NCBI RefSeq assembly: GCF_002742645.2
Contig: NZ_CP033875.1
Location: forward strand, 2,210,001 to 2,274,000
Source of the DNA: Caulobacter sp. FWC26
Lineage (GTDB): Bacteria; Pseudomonadota; Alphaproteobacteria; Caulobacterales; Caulobacteraceae
DNA: 64,000 nt
Direction: 5' to 3'
Part shown: positions 55,245 to 63,027 of the stretch, piece after piece
Layout of the letters: the number at the start of each line of letters is the position of its first letter
Position numbering within the stretch: position 1 is the stretch's first letter
Program-made: the position numbers and the translations under genes
The notes under the pieces: model-generated
The model's input: only the letters and a program-made list of their open reading frames with translations
Told to the model about the DNA's origin: nothing
Databases searched by the model: none

Positions 55245-56306
55245 ATGTCGGACGTCGAAACCACGCTTCGCGGTCCCGAGGCTTATAAGATCGCCACGCG
55301 CGCCGTGGAGCTCATGGAGCGGCATCAGGTCTGGCCGACCGCGCTGAACTTCGAGCTCTGGACGCATTATGTGGCCGATCCGAACGGCGCGCTGGCGCGT
55401 GAGCTGACCCGACTGATCTCGCTCGGCGAGCCGATGACCGAACTGGTCAGCGAGGAACTGGCCGCGACCTACCTGCCCAAGGCGCGTCTTAACGAACAGA
55501 TCCGCGACGCCGGCGACCTGCTGTCCAAGGAATTGGAAGCTGTCTCCAAGGCCATCCAGAACGCGCAAAAGACCAACGTCGCTTTCGGCAAGGAACTGGC
55601 CGGCGCCTCCAAGACCCTCGACAAGCAAACCGACGTCGATGCGATAAAGGCCGTTGTCGGCGGTCTGGCCGAAGCCACGCGCCGCGTTCACAAAGAGAAC
55701 CAGTCGCTTGAGGCCCGCTTGGCGGACTCGACCGCCGAGGTCGAGCGTCTGCGTGAACACCTCGAACAGGTTCGCCGTGACGCCACCACCGACGGCCTCA
55801 CCAACCTCGCCAATCGTAAAGCCTTCGACGAGGAGCTCGACCGCGCGTGCGCTGAAGCCGAGGAAGCTGGCACGAGCATCTGCCTCGCCGTCCTCGATAT
55901 CGATCACTTCAAGGGCTTCAACGATACCTGGGGCCATCAGACGGGCGACCAGGTGATCCGCTACGTCGCCTCGGTCATCGGCCGCGTCGCCGCCCCGCCC
56001 CGTTTCGCCGCGCGTTATGGCGGCGAGGAATTTGCGATGATTTTCCCGCGCGAAAGCGCCTCGGTGGTCGCCTCCACGCTGGAGGAGATCCGTATCGAGG
56101 TGTCTTCGCGGATGCTCAAGCGTCGCTCGACAAATGAAGATCTGGGCGCGATCACCGTTTCCTCGGGTTTTGCCGAGCGAAAGGCCGGTGAGACCGGTCA
56201 TTCGGTTATGGAACGCGCCGACGCGGCGCTCTACGCCTCCAAGCGCGGCGGCCGCAACCGCGTCACCGCCGCCGAATCCATGCCAGGCGCGGCCAACGCC
56301 GCCTGA
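55245..56306 (+). CDS. dgcB: diguanylate cyclase DgcB
   Basis: 353 residues. An alpha-helical N-terminal region with a coiled coil near 100-180 (ARLNEQIRDAGDLLSKELEA, RVHKENQSLEARLAD) precedes a GGDEF domain (about 183-345). DIDHFKGFNDTWGHQTGD is the metal/GTP block and RYGGEEF the catalytic motif. The I-site position 9 to 6 residues before GGEEF reads APPR, so the RxxD feedback motif is absent. In Caulobacter crescentus DgcB makes c-di-GMP for motile-to-sessile transition and adhesion. Name is assigned by architecture and position downstream of popA. The ATG at 55245 has GGGGGAAGAGA upstream. Confidence 0.87.
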   Translation: MSDVETTLRGPEAYKIATRAVELMERHQVWPTALNFELWTHYVADPNGALARELTRLISLGEPMTELVSEELAATYLPKARLNEQIRDAGDLLSKELEAVSKAIQNAQKTNVAFGKELAGASKTLDKQTDVDAIKAVVGGLAEATRRVHKENQSLEARLADSTAEVERLREHLEQVRRDATTDGLTNLANRKAFDEELDRACAEAEEAGTSICLAVLDIDHFKGFNDTWGHQTGDQVIRYVASVIGRVAAPPRFAARYGGEEFAMIFPRESASVVASTLEEIRIEVSSRMLKRRSTNEDLGAITVSSGFAERKAGETGHSVMERADAALYASKRGGRNRVTAAESMPGAANAA

Positions 56307-56336
56307 CGACACGCTTCAGCAGAAGACCTACCTTCG

Positions 56337-56369
56337 CGCCGCCGGTCCACGACCGGCGGCGTTTCTCTT
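56337..56369 (+). terminator. rho-independent terminator after dgcB
   Basis: Perfect 11-base arms CGCCGCCGGTC and GACCGGCGGCG with loop CAC, followed by TTTCTCTT, the best T-run among the terminators in the window. Confidence 0.85.
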
Positions 56370-56444
56370 GGCGAAGATTTCGCTAGCCTTCCCAAACGGC
56401 AAAGGCGCCTAGAGTCTCGGCCAACGAACAAGGGAGGCTCCGCC

Positions 56445-57248
56445 GTGGACTACCAGAAAATCCGTGTCTCGACGCAGGAAGGCGTCGCCACCGTCACCCT
56501 CGCCGATCCGGCCACGCTGAACGCGGCCAGCCTGGAGATCGCCCGCGAGCTTCACCACGCCTTCTCGTCGATCGCCGCCGGCAAGATCGAGGCGCGCGCG
56601 GTCATCCTGACCGGTGAAGGCCGCGGGTTTTGCTCGGGGGCCAATCTGTCGGGCGGCGGCGCGGCCGGTCGCGAGGCCGACGTCGACGGCAAGCCCGACG
56701 CCGGCTCGGCCCTGGAGACGACCTATAATCCCCTGATGACGCTGCTGCGGGACTTCCCGCTGCCGATCGTGACGGCGGTGAACGGTCCGGCTGCGGGCGT
56801 CGGCTGCTCGATCGCGCTGATGGGCGACCTGATCGTCGCCGCCGAGAGCGCCTATTTCCTGCAGGCCTTCCGTCGGATTGGCCTGGTGCCGGACGGCGGC
56901 TCAACCTACCTCCTGCCCCGCCTGATCGGTAAGGCGCGGGCCATGGAGATGATGCTCCTGGGCGACAAGGTTCCGGCCGCCATAGCCCTGCAGTGGGGTC
57001 TGGTGAACCGCTGCGTGCCGGACGCCGACTTGATGTCCACGGCTCAAGCTCTGGCGCTGGAACTGGCCAAGGGCCCCGCAGCGCTGGGCGCCATCCGCAA
57101 GCTCGTCTGGGACAGTCTCGACAGCGATTGGACCGGGCAACTGCACGCCGAGCGGAAGGCCCAGAAGTTCGCCGGCAAGACCGAGGACTTTATCGAGGGC
57201 GTCTCCGCCTTCCTTCAGAAGCGCGTGGCGGTGTTCAAGGGGCGTTAG
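56445..57248 (+). CDS. enoyl-CoA hydratase/isomerase family protein
   Basis: 267-residue crotonase-fold enzyme. The oxyanion segments are GEGRGFCSGANL (59-70) and NGPAAGVGCSIALMGD (about 107-122), the second with the usual position for catalytic Glu/Asp at GLVPDGGSTYLLPRLIG (about 145-160). SGANLSG followed by DALVETTYNPL-like region (ETTYNPLMTLLRDFPLPIV) resembles 2-(1,2-epoxy-1,2-dihydrophenyl)acetyl-CoA isomerase (PaaG) as well as hydratases. The GTG start has AGGGAGG upstream. Convergent with the ACT gene, 14-base overlap. Confidence 0.82.
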   Translation: MDYQKIRVSTQEGVATVTLADPATLNAASLEIARELHHAFSSIAAGKIEARAVILTGEGRGFCSGANLSGGGAAGREADVDGKPDAGSALETTYNPLMTLLRDFPLPIVTAVNGPAAGVGCSIALMGDLIVAAESAYFLQAFRRIGLVPDGGSTYLLPRLIGKARAMEMMLLGDKVPAAIALQWGLVNRCVPDADLMSTAQALALELAKGPAALGAIRKLVWDSLDSDWTGQLHAERKAQKFAGKTEDFIEGVSAFLQKRVAVFKGR

Positions 57249-57642
57249 CGGCGGCCTGGAGCGCGCGCAGGATACTCAGCGCCTGCGTCGCGCGATCCGC
57301 CGGGACGAAGACATGGTCGTGGTTCAGCGCCGCGACCATGTTGCAGGCGATGCCGGCCTCGGCCAAGGCCCCGGCGACCGCCGCAGTCAGGCCCACGCCG
57401 TCGAGCGCGGAATAGACATTCAGCGTGATCAGGGCCATCGGGTTTCTCACCGGCAATCCGGCGATCTCGGCGGCGCCGGTTTCCAGGATCAGGCTGACCC
57501 CCTCAGCCTCTCGGAACATCGCCAGCGGTTTCAGCGCGGCCCAGTCAAGATCGCCAGCGGCGCAAAATACATAGCACTCCGGCTTCAGGTCCGGCATCAT
57601 GCCGGCGACCATTTCCCGCGCGCCGCGAACGACTTGCGTCAC
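57235..57642 (-). CDS. ACT-domain protein
   Basis: 135 residues with two ACT-like segments (PECYVFCAAGDLDWAAL and ALITLNVYSALDGVGLTAAV; then NMVAALNHDHVFVPADRATQAL). Small ACT proteins of this type (DUF2241-like) are thought to bind amino acids; function unknown. The GTG start overlaps the stop of the gene upstream (GTGA). Convergent with the hydratase gene. Confidence 0.72.
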   Translation of the reverse strand: MTQVVRGAREMVAGMMPDLKPECYVFCAAGDLDWAALKPLAMFREAEGVSLILETGAAEIAGLPVRNPMALITLNVYSALDGVGLTAAVAGALAEAGIACNMVAALNHDHVFVPADRATQALSILRALQAAANAP

Positions 57643-58043
57643 TTTTCCGAGGTTCCGAGGTAGGGCTTATAGCTCTTCTCCTCGACGATCTCCGAGCCGG
57701 CCGCCTCGTTGATGGCGCGCTTGATCGCCGCGCGCCGGTCGTTGTCGATATAGACTCGCCGCGCCAGGGCGACGAAGTCGGGACCAAAGTCCTGGCGGCG
57801 TTCGCAGTCGCGCTTGCCGTCCTCGATGTCCCACAGCGCGGCGTTGACGGCGGTCAGCTCTTCGGTGAGGCGCGCGATTAGCTCGCTCTGGGGGAGGTGC
57901 TCGCGCGCCGTCGCCTCCAGAAGGGCCAGCTCCTTGCGGACATTGGCCTCCTTGGCCGGATCGCCGATGCGCTGGGCCTTCACGCGCAGGATGGTGATCT
58001 TGTCGACCAGTTCGCCCGCCGAGATCGGCGCGAGGATGGACAT
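57639..58043 (-). CDS. DUF6165-type protein of unknown function
   Basis: 134 residues, soluble and helical. APISAGELVDKITILRVKAQR at the start, ALWDIEDGKRDCERR in the middle and IVEEKSYKPYLG at the end are conserved in an uncharacterised family I associate with DUF6165. It lies just after the GT9 gene and overlaps the ACT gene, so a link to glycan export or assembly is possible but unproven. Confidence 0.6.
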   Translation of the reverse strand: MSILAPISAGELVDKITILRVKAQRIGDPAKEANVRKELALLEATAREHLPQSELIARLTEELTAVNAALWDIEDGKRDCERRQDFGPDFVALARRVYIDNDRRAAIKRAINEAAGSEIVEEKSYKPYLGTSEK

Positions 58044-59015
58044 TCAGGACGCTCCGGAAACCAGCTTCTCGAGGGCCACCCATGCCGCTTCGACCGGCAG
58101 GGCGTCCATGCTGTTTCCGTAGTCCTCCGCGACGAGCATCTCAAGCTGCTGGGCGGCCGGGCGGAACTTCACCGCCTTGCGACGGTCCTGCTGAAGCGAA
58201 AGCAGCGGCGCGCCGCCGGCCGCCAGCATATGGCCCGGGCCGGCGTCATTGGCGATCCCTGCAGCCATGCGTCCGGCCAGGGCGATAACCAAGAGCGGCC
58301 CTTTCACCGGCAAACCGTCGGTGCGATGGCGCTCGGGCTGCAGCGCCTGGGGAATCTCGCGAGCGGCGATGGCTGCGTCTCCGGCTTCGTCCGGGCCGAA
58401 CAGGAAGACCGGGGTCCAGTCGTTGGCGAGCGTGCGCCGCGCCAGCTCCAGATAGTTCTCAAGCGGCCAGCGCTTGTCTTGTCCGCCCGCGCCGGGCGCC
58501 AGGCCGACATAGGTTGGGCCGGCCGGCAGCAGAAGTTCTGCGGCCTTAAGCGCTTCGGGGTGTGTGAGGGCCAGGGGCCTAGGCGCGCCCTGCCCGTCCG
58601 TCGCCAGAGCGAGCAGCCGCGCAAGACGGTCGGTCACTGCGACGGGCCAGTCCTTGCTCCTCGCCTGGCGGGCAGCCGAGACGAAGCGGCCGGCGGCGGC
58701 GCGACGGGCGACGGCGCTGCGACGGAGATTCTCCTGGGTGTCGATGACGAGATCGAATCTGCGCCCGCCGAACGGCTTCGACCACGGCAGGCTATCCAGC
58801 GGTTTGGCGCCGTTGGGCCCCTCCAGGATCACCTCGTCGACATAGCCGTCCACGACGGCCTTCAGCGGCCCGGTATAGACGGTCTCGCCCTTGGCGGCGC
58901 ACCAGCTGATCCGCGCGTCGGGAAACGCCGCGCGCAGGCCGGCGATGAAGGGCAGCTTGATCAGTCCATCGCCGATCACCTCGCCCATCGAATACACAAG
59001 AACCGTCTGGACCAT
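58044..59015 (-). CDS. glycosyltransferase family 9 (heptosyltransferase-like)
   Basis: 323 residues. Two Rossmann-like halves: MGEVIGDGLIKLPFIAGLRAAFPDARISW at the start and the nucleotide-sugar binding LAPGAGGQDKRWPLENYLELA and ANDAGPGHMLAAGGAP in the second half. These resemble LPS heptosyltransferases of GT9, but the sugar donor is not determined by motif. It likely acts in the cytoplasmic membrane on LPS or another envelope glycan. Divergent from the TetR gene across a 94-base region with a palindrome. Confidence 0.8.
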   Translation of the reverse strand: MVQTVLVYSMGEVIGDGLIKLPFIAGLRAAFPDARISWCAAKGETVYTGPLKAVVDGYVDEVILEGPNGAKPLDSLPWSKPFGGRRFDLVIDTQENLRRSAVARRAAAGRFVSAARQARSKDWPVAVTDRLARLLALATDGQGAPRPLALTHPEALKAAELLLPAGPTYVGLAPGAGGQDKRWPLENYLELARRTLANDWTPVFLFGPDEAGDAAIAAREIPQALQPERHRTDGLPVKGPLLVIALAGRMAAGIANDAGPGHMLAAGGAPLLSLQQDRRKAVKFRPAAQQLEMLVAEDYGNSMDALPVEAAWVALEKLVSGAS

Positions 59016-59061
59016 GGCCGTGTGTCGCCGCCTCGTCGATCACGGTCAATCACGGAAATGT

Positions 59062-59077
59062 AAGTGAGCGCTCACTT
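59062..59077. promoter_or_regulatory. TetR-type operator, perfect 16-base palindrome
   Basis: AAGTGAGCGCTCACTT is perfectly self-complementary. It lies 32 bases before the TetR-family gene and 47 bases upstream of the GT9 start. TetR regulators usually bind palindromes of this size in their own promoter, so autoregulation is likely. Confidence 0.7.
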
Positions 59078-59109
59078 GCGTTTCCAGTTACGCCTGCGAT
59101 GCTCGTCTC

Positions 59110-59670
59110 ATGAGCGCGAAACCCCGCATCGAACGCGCGGCGCTGGAGGCCTTCGTCACCGAGGGCGTCGACGCCACGACCACCAAGACCGTCGCCGCCC
59201 GAGCGGGCGTCTCCGAAGGCGCGATCTATCGCCACTGGAAGAGCAAGGACGCGCTGGCGCTAGGCCTGTTCATGGACTGCCATCGCCGCCTCTCGGCCCT
59301 GATCGCCGACGAGGCCGCCGCCGCCGACGGGATCAAGGCCAAGGCTGCGGCGCTGGTGAAGGCCTATTGCGCCGTGGCCGACGAAGACTGGCTGCTGTTT
59401 TCGTTCCACCTGCTGCAGCTGCACCACTTCTTGCCCTACTACCAGGAGGACGGCCGCGATCCGGTCACCCTGGTCGAGGACCTGATCAAGCGAGCGATGA
59501 TCCACGCCGAGCTGCCGCCCGGCGACCCGCGCGTGCTGGCCGCCATGGCCATCGGCGTGATCACCCAGACCGCACAGAACAAGGCCTATGGCCGCCTGGG
59601 CGACGACGCCCTCTCCGCTCACGCCCCTCTGATGACGGCGGCCGTCCAGGCCGTGCTGTTCGCGCGATGA
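59110..59670 (+). CDS. TetR-family transcriptional regulator
   Basis: 186 residues. N-terminal helix-turn-helix TKTVAARAGVSEGAIYRHWKSKDAL follows a start MSAKPRIERAALEAF; the C-terminal ligand domain is all-helical (LLQLHHFLPYY, ALSAHAPLMTAAV). Effector unknown; the adjacent 1-acyl-glycerol acyltransferase-like gene suggests a lipid or acyl-CoA. Its TGA overlaps a possible ATG of that gene (59667). The palindrome at 59062-59077 is the probable operator. Confidence 0.9.
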   Translation: MSAKPRIERAALEAFVTEGVDATTTKTVAARAGVSEGAIYRHWKSKDALALGLFMDCHRRLSALIADEAAAADGIKAKAAALVKAYCAVADEDWLLFSFHLLQLHHFLPYYQEDGRDPVTLVEDLIKRAMIHAELPPGDPRVLAAMAIGVITQTAQNKAYGRLGDDALSAHAPLMTAAVQAVLFAR

Positions 59671-59684
59671 AAGGACACCCTTCG

Positions 59685-60479
59685 ATGCGCAGCGTTCTGT
59701 TCAACGCCTACTACTGGGTCCTGTCGATCTTCTACGGCCTTTCCGCCGCCTTCGCTGCCCTGGCGCCAGGCCGCGAAGCTGTGACCTTCACCCTGCGGCT
59801 CTACAGCCGTCGGATGCTGTGGGCGCTGGACGCTCTGGCGGGCGTCAAGGTCCAGGTGAAGGGCCAGGAGAACCTGCCCAAGGGACCCTGCATTATCGCC
59901 GCCAAGCACCACAGCTGGGGCGACGGCTTTGTGATGTTCGCCCATGTCGACAACCTCAGCTTCGTCACCGGCGATCATCTGGAGAAATTCCCGCTAGTCG
60001 GCGCGATCCTGAAGAAGTTCGGCGCCATCGTCGTCGACAGCTGCGGCGGTCCTGAAGCGCGCGAGGCGCTGTCCAAGAGCGCCGCCCAGGTCGCGGCCGA
60101 GGGCCGGCGCATCCTGATCTATCCCGAAGGCCACCTGGCCGCGCCGGGCGAGCATTTCCGCTACCGCACGGGCGTCTACTATATGAGCAAGGACTTCGAC
60201 CTGCCGGTCGTGCCGGTGGCCACGAACCTGGGCTGCTTCTGGAAGCAGCAGGAGAAGACGAAGACGCCTGGGGTCGCGACCATCGAGTTCCTGCCCGCCC
60301 TGCCTCAAAGGCTGGAGAAGGACGAGTTCATGACCCTCATGCAGGCGACGATCGAGGGGCGCACCAATGAACTGATCGCACAGGCGCGCGGGGAGCCGGT
60401 GAAGCCCTCGGTGCTGGTGGAGTGGGATGGCAAGAAGAACGTGCACAGCGTCGGACTGAAGGAGCAGACCGTTACCTGA
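59685..60479 (+). CDS. 1-acyl-sn-glycerol-3-phosphate acyltransferase-like protein
   Basis: 264 residues. The PlsC catalytic motif HX4D is present at His75-Asp80 (KHHSWGD), and the second conserved block FPLVGAILKKFGAIVV and YPEGHLAAPGEHFRYRTG with EGH follow. A hydrophobic N-terminal segment (about 8-30) anchors it to the membrane. It would add an acyl chain in phospholipid synthesis. The ATG at 59685 has AAAGGA 9 bases upstream; an earlier ATG at 59667 overlaps the tetR stop (ATGA) and adds six residues. Probably co-transcribed with tetR. Confidence 0.87.
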   Translation: MRSVLFNAYYWVLSIFYGLSAAFAALAPGREAVTFTLRLYSRRMLWALDALAGVKVQVKGQENLPKGPCIIAAKHHSWGDGFVMFAHVDNLSFVTGDHLEKFPLVGAILKKFGAIVVDSCGGPEAREALSKSAAQVAAEGRRILIYPEGHLAAPGEHFRYRTGVYYMSKDFDLPVVPVATNLGCFWKQQEKTKTPGVATIEFLPALPQRLEKDEFMTLMQATIEGRTNELIAQARGEPVKPSVLVEWDGKKNVHSVGLKEQTVT

Positions 60480-60587
60480 CACCAAGCTGGCGCCGCTGCC
60501 GCGCCGGGTGGCGATGGCGACAATCCTGGGCGCATTCTGGACCGTCGCGATCCTGCCGGGCCTCTCTATATAGCCGGCTTCTCGGTG

Positions 60588-60806
60588 ATGGCTGCCGACG
60601 CGCCAGATTCACACCAGAATCCGGCCATCGTGACCTTCATCTATGCGTGCTGGGCGTTCCCAGTATTCGCGGTCGTCGCAGCGCTCGGCGGACTTGTCGG
60701 AGCCCTGAAGGGTTGGAACCGACCAGCCGCAATCACGTCAGCGCTTCCCCTCGTGGCGATCGTCGTGGCCGCAAGCGCGTTGGCCATTTGGGGTCGTCAG
60801 TCCTAG
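60588..60806 (+). CDS. small two-segment membrane protein, unknown function
   Basis: 72 residues with two hydrophobic stretches (TFIYACWAFPVFAVVAALGG near 16-35 and ITSALPLVAIVVAASALAIW near 48-67) after a short hydrophilic start. The ATG at 60588 is preceded by a GTG (60585); no strong ribosome site is visible. No family recognised. It could be an annotation artefact, but the membrane pattern supports a real gene. Confidence 0.4.
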   Translation: MAADAPDSHQNPAIVTFIYACWAFPVFAVVAALGGLVGALKGWNRPAAITSALPLVAIVVAASALAIWGRQS

Positions 60807-61003
60807 ACCTCGACCGGACACTCCGCCGGGATCGCCACAAAGGCCCCCTCAGCGCGACGCTTGGCGAAGTGAGCCTGAGCGCAGTCGCTGGAGCACAAGA
60901 GGCCGGTGTCCGACCAATAGAGCGGCGCGTCGTCCTCGTGCTTGAAGCGCGGGGCGCCCCAAGGCAGGCCGCATTCGACACACGACGGCGTTTTGGCCAG
61001 CAT
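60803..61003 (-). CDS. small cysteine-rich protein, probable zinc ribbon
   Basis: 66 residues. Cys pairs CVEC (8-11) and CSSDC (37-41) could bind a single zinc or Fe-S site. WGAPRFKHEDDAPLYWSDTGLLC lies between them. Its ATG overlaps the sufA stop (TGATG), so it is translated with the suf operon. Name and function unknown; a minor Fe-S assembly role is possible from context. Confidence 0.65.
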   Translation of the reverse strand: MLAKTPSCVECGLPWGAPRFKHEDDAPLYWSDTGLLCSSDCAQAHFAKRRAEGAFVAIPAECPVEV

Positions 61004-61395
61004 CAGTCCAGCGCCTCCGCAGCCGGCTGGATTGTCACGCTCTCACCGCAGCCGCAGGCGTCGGTCTCGTTGGGATTATGGAACACGAACTTCGAGGACA
61101 GCTTGGTGACCTCGTAGTCGATCTCGGTGCCGATCAGGAACAGCACCGCCTTTGGCTCGATCAGGATAGTGACGCCCTTGTCCTCGACGACTTCGTCGAT
61201 CGGGCCCTTCTCTTTGGCGTACTCGAACACGTACTCCTGGCCTGCACAGCCGCCGTTCTTCACGCCGACGCGCAACCCCGCATAGGGCTGGTCCGCCTTG
61301 TCCATGATCTCCTTCACGCGCGCGGCCGCGGCGTCGGTCAGCGTGACGACCTTGGGGCGCGGGCGGCGGGGACGGGCGGCGATCGTGGCTTCCAT
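61003..61395 (-). CDS. sufA: A-type iron-sulfur carrier SufA
   Basis: 130 residues of the HesB/IscA fold. The three cluster cysteines are in GVKNGGCAGQEY and the C-terminal TDACGCGES pair. VTLTDAAAARVKEIMDKADQ is the usual start of the fold after a basic leader. It transfers Fe-S clusters from the SufBCD scaffold to apoproteins. The ATG at 61395 begins MEATIAARPRR; an ATG at 61464 adds 23 residues and overlaps sufT. ErpA or IscA are close alternatives, but suf context favours SufA. Confidence 0.9.
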   Translation of the reverse strand: MEATIAARPRRPRPKVVTLTDAAAARVKEIMDKADQPYAGLRVGVKNGGCAGQEYVFEYAKEKGPIDEVVEDKGVTILIEPKAVLFLIGTEIDYEVTKLSSKFVFHNPNETDACGCGESVTIQPAAEALD

Positions 61396-61409
61396 GGCGT
61401 TTGAACCGA

Positions 61410-61766
61410 TCAGAACATGTTCAGTTGCAGCTTGGCCTCGTCGCTCATGCGCGAGGCGTCCCACGGCGGGTCGAAGGTCAGCTCGACCGTGCAGGACTTC
61501 AGGCCCGGGATCTCCATGACCGCATCCTTGACCCAGCCGGGCATCTCGCCGGCCACCGGACAGCCCGGCGCGGTCAGGGTCATGTCGATGGCGACATCCT
61601 TGGAGTCGCTGACATCAACCTTGTAGATCAGGCCCAGCTCATAGATGTCGACCGGGATTTCCGGGTCGTAGACGGTCTTCAGCTTTTCGATCAGCTGGTC
61701 CGTCAGCCGGTTGAGCTCGTCCTGGGTCAGAGCCGTAACGGTTTCCTGGGGGGCGGCGTCGGTCAT
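61410..61766 (-). CDS. sufT: SUF system DUF59/MIP18-family protein SufT
   Basis: 118 residues. YDPEIPVDIYELGLIYKVDV is the DUF59 core (split: YDPEIPVD and LGLIYKV), with TAPGCPVAGEMPGWVKDAV carrying the reactive Cys and VELTFDPPWDASRMSDEAK at the end. In actinobacteria and alphaproteobacteria the gene sits between sufS and sufA, as here, and helps mature Fe-S proteins. Twelve-residue gap to sufS. Confidence 0.9.
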   Translation of the reverse strand: MTDAAPQETVTALTQDELNRLTDQLIEKLKTVYDPEIPVDIYELGLIYKVDVSDSKDVAIDMTLTAPGCPVAGEMPGWVKDAVMEIPGLKSCTVELTFDPPWDASRMSDEAKLQLNMF

Positions 61767-61773
61767 CGGGGGC

Positions 61774-63027
61774 TCAACTGAAGAAACTGCGGGCCTTGGC
61801 CAGCGCGTCGACGAACGCGTCGGCCTCGGCCTCGGTGTTATATAGGGCGAAGGAGGCGCGGGCGCTCGACGTGACGCCGAAGCGGCGCATCAGGGGCTCG
61901 GCGCAGTGGGTCCCGGCCCGCACGGCGACGCCGTAGCGGTCCAGAACCTGGGCGATATCGTGGGCGTGGGCGCCCTCGACGGTGAACGACAACACCGCGC
62001 CCTTGCCAGGCGCTTCGCCGAGGATCCGCACGCCGTTGACGCCGCGCAGACGCTCGGCGACCCGCTCATAGAGCGCGTGCTCGTGGGCGAAGACGGCGTC
62101 GCGGTCCAGGCCGTTCAGCCACTCGATCGCCGCGCCCAGGCCCACGGCCTCCAGGATCGCTGGGGTGCCGGCTTCGAAGCGATGCGGCGGGTCGGCGTAG
62201 GTGATCTTGTCCAGCGCCACCGAGCCGATCATCTCGCCACCGCCCTGGTAAGGCGGCAGGGCCGCCAGGCGATCGGCCTTGCCATAGAGCATGCCGATCC
62301 CGGTCGGGCCGTAGAGCTTGTGGCCGGAGAAAACGTAGTAGTCGACGTCCAGGGCCTTCACATCGACCTTGGTATGGACCACGCCCTGGCAGCCGTCCAG
62401 CAGCACCGGCGCGCCGGCCGCGTGGGCCAGGCGGACGATCTCGGCAACGTCGTTGACCGTGCCCAGCACGTTCGACATGTGGGTGACGGCGACCATCTTG
62501 GTCTTTTCGGACAGCAGGCCCTTGTAGGCCTCCATGTCCAGCCGCCCGTCATCCAGCACCGGGATGAACTTCAGCACAACGCCCTTGCGCTCGCGCAGGA
62601 AGTGCCACGGCACGATGTTGGCGTGGTGCTCCATCTCGGAGAGCACGATCTCGTCGCCCGCGTTCAGCGACAGGCCGAACGAGCTGGCGACCAGGTTCAC
62701 CGCCTCGGTCGCGCTCTTGGTCCAGACGACCTCGTCGCGCTCGGCGTTGATGAACCGCGCCACGGTTTCCCGCGCCTTTTCATAGGCTTCGGTCGTCTCG
62801 TTGGCCAGCGTGTGCAGGCCGCGATGGACGTTGGCGTAGGAGGTTCGCGCCAGGCCCATCATCGCGTCCAGCACCGCGTCGGGCTTCTGGGCGCTGGCGG
62901 CGCTGTCGAGATAAATCAACGGCTTGCCGTGGACTTCTCGCGCCAGGATGGGGAATTGCTCTCGAATACCCGCCAGCTCGGCCCGGTACTCCTTGAGACT
63001 GCGGCGCTCAAGAGTTTGCAAAGCCAT
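61774..63027 (-). CDS. sufS: cysteine desulfurase SufS
   Basis: 417 residues, class V PLP enzyme. Lys237 in VFSGHKLYGP binds PLP, Cys375 in AGTHCAEPLM forms the persulfide, and the His in EMEHHANIVPW stacks on the cofactor. It supplies sulfur for Fe-S clusters. Type II features (short loop after Cys375 and GTHCAEP) place it with SufS rather than IscS. Its ATG overlaps the sufD stop (TGATG). Confidence 0.95.
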   Translation of the reverse strand: MALQTLERRSLKEYRAELAGIREQFPILAREVHGKPLIYLDSAASAQKPDAVLDAMMGLARTSYANVHRGLHTLANETTEAYEKARETVARFINAERDEVVWTKSATEAVNLVASSFGLSLNAGDEIVLSEMEHHANIVPWHFLRERKGVVLKFIPVLDDGRLDMEAYKGLLSEKTKMVAVTHMSNVLGTVNDVAEIVRLAHAAGAPVLLDGCQGVVHTKVDVKALDVDYYVFSGHKLYGPTGIGMLYGKADRLAALPPYQGGGEMIGSVALDKITYADPPHRFEAGTPAILEAVGLGAAIEWLNGLDRDAVFAHEHALYERVAERLRGVNGVRILGEAPGKGAVLSFTVEGAHAHDIAQVLDRYGVAVRAGTHCAEPLMRRFGVTSSARASFALYNTEAEADAFVDALAKARSFFS

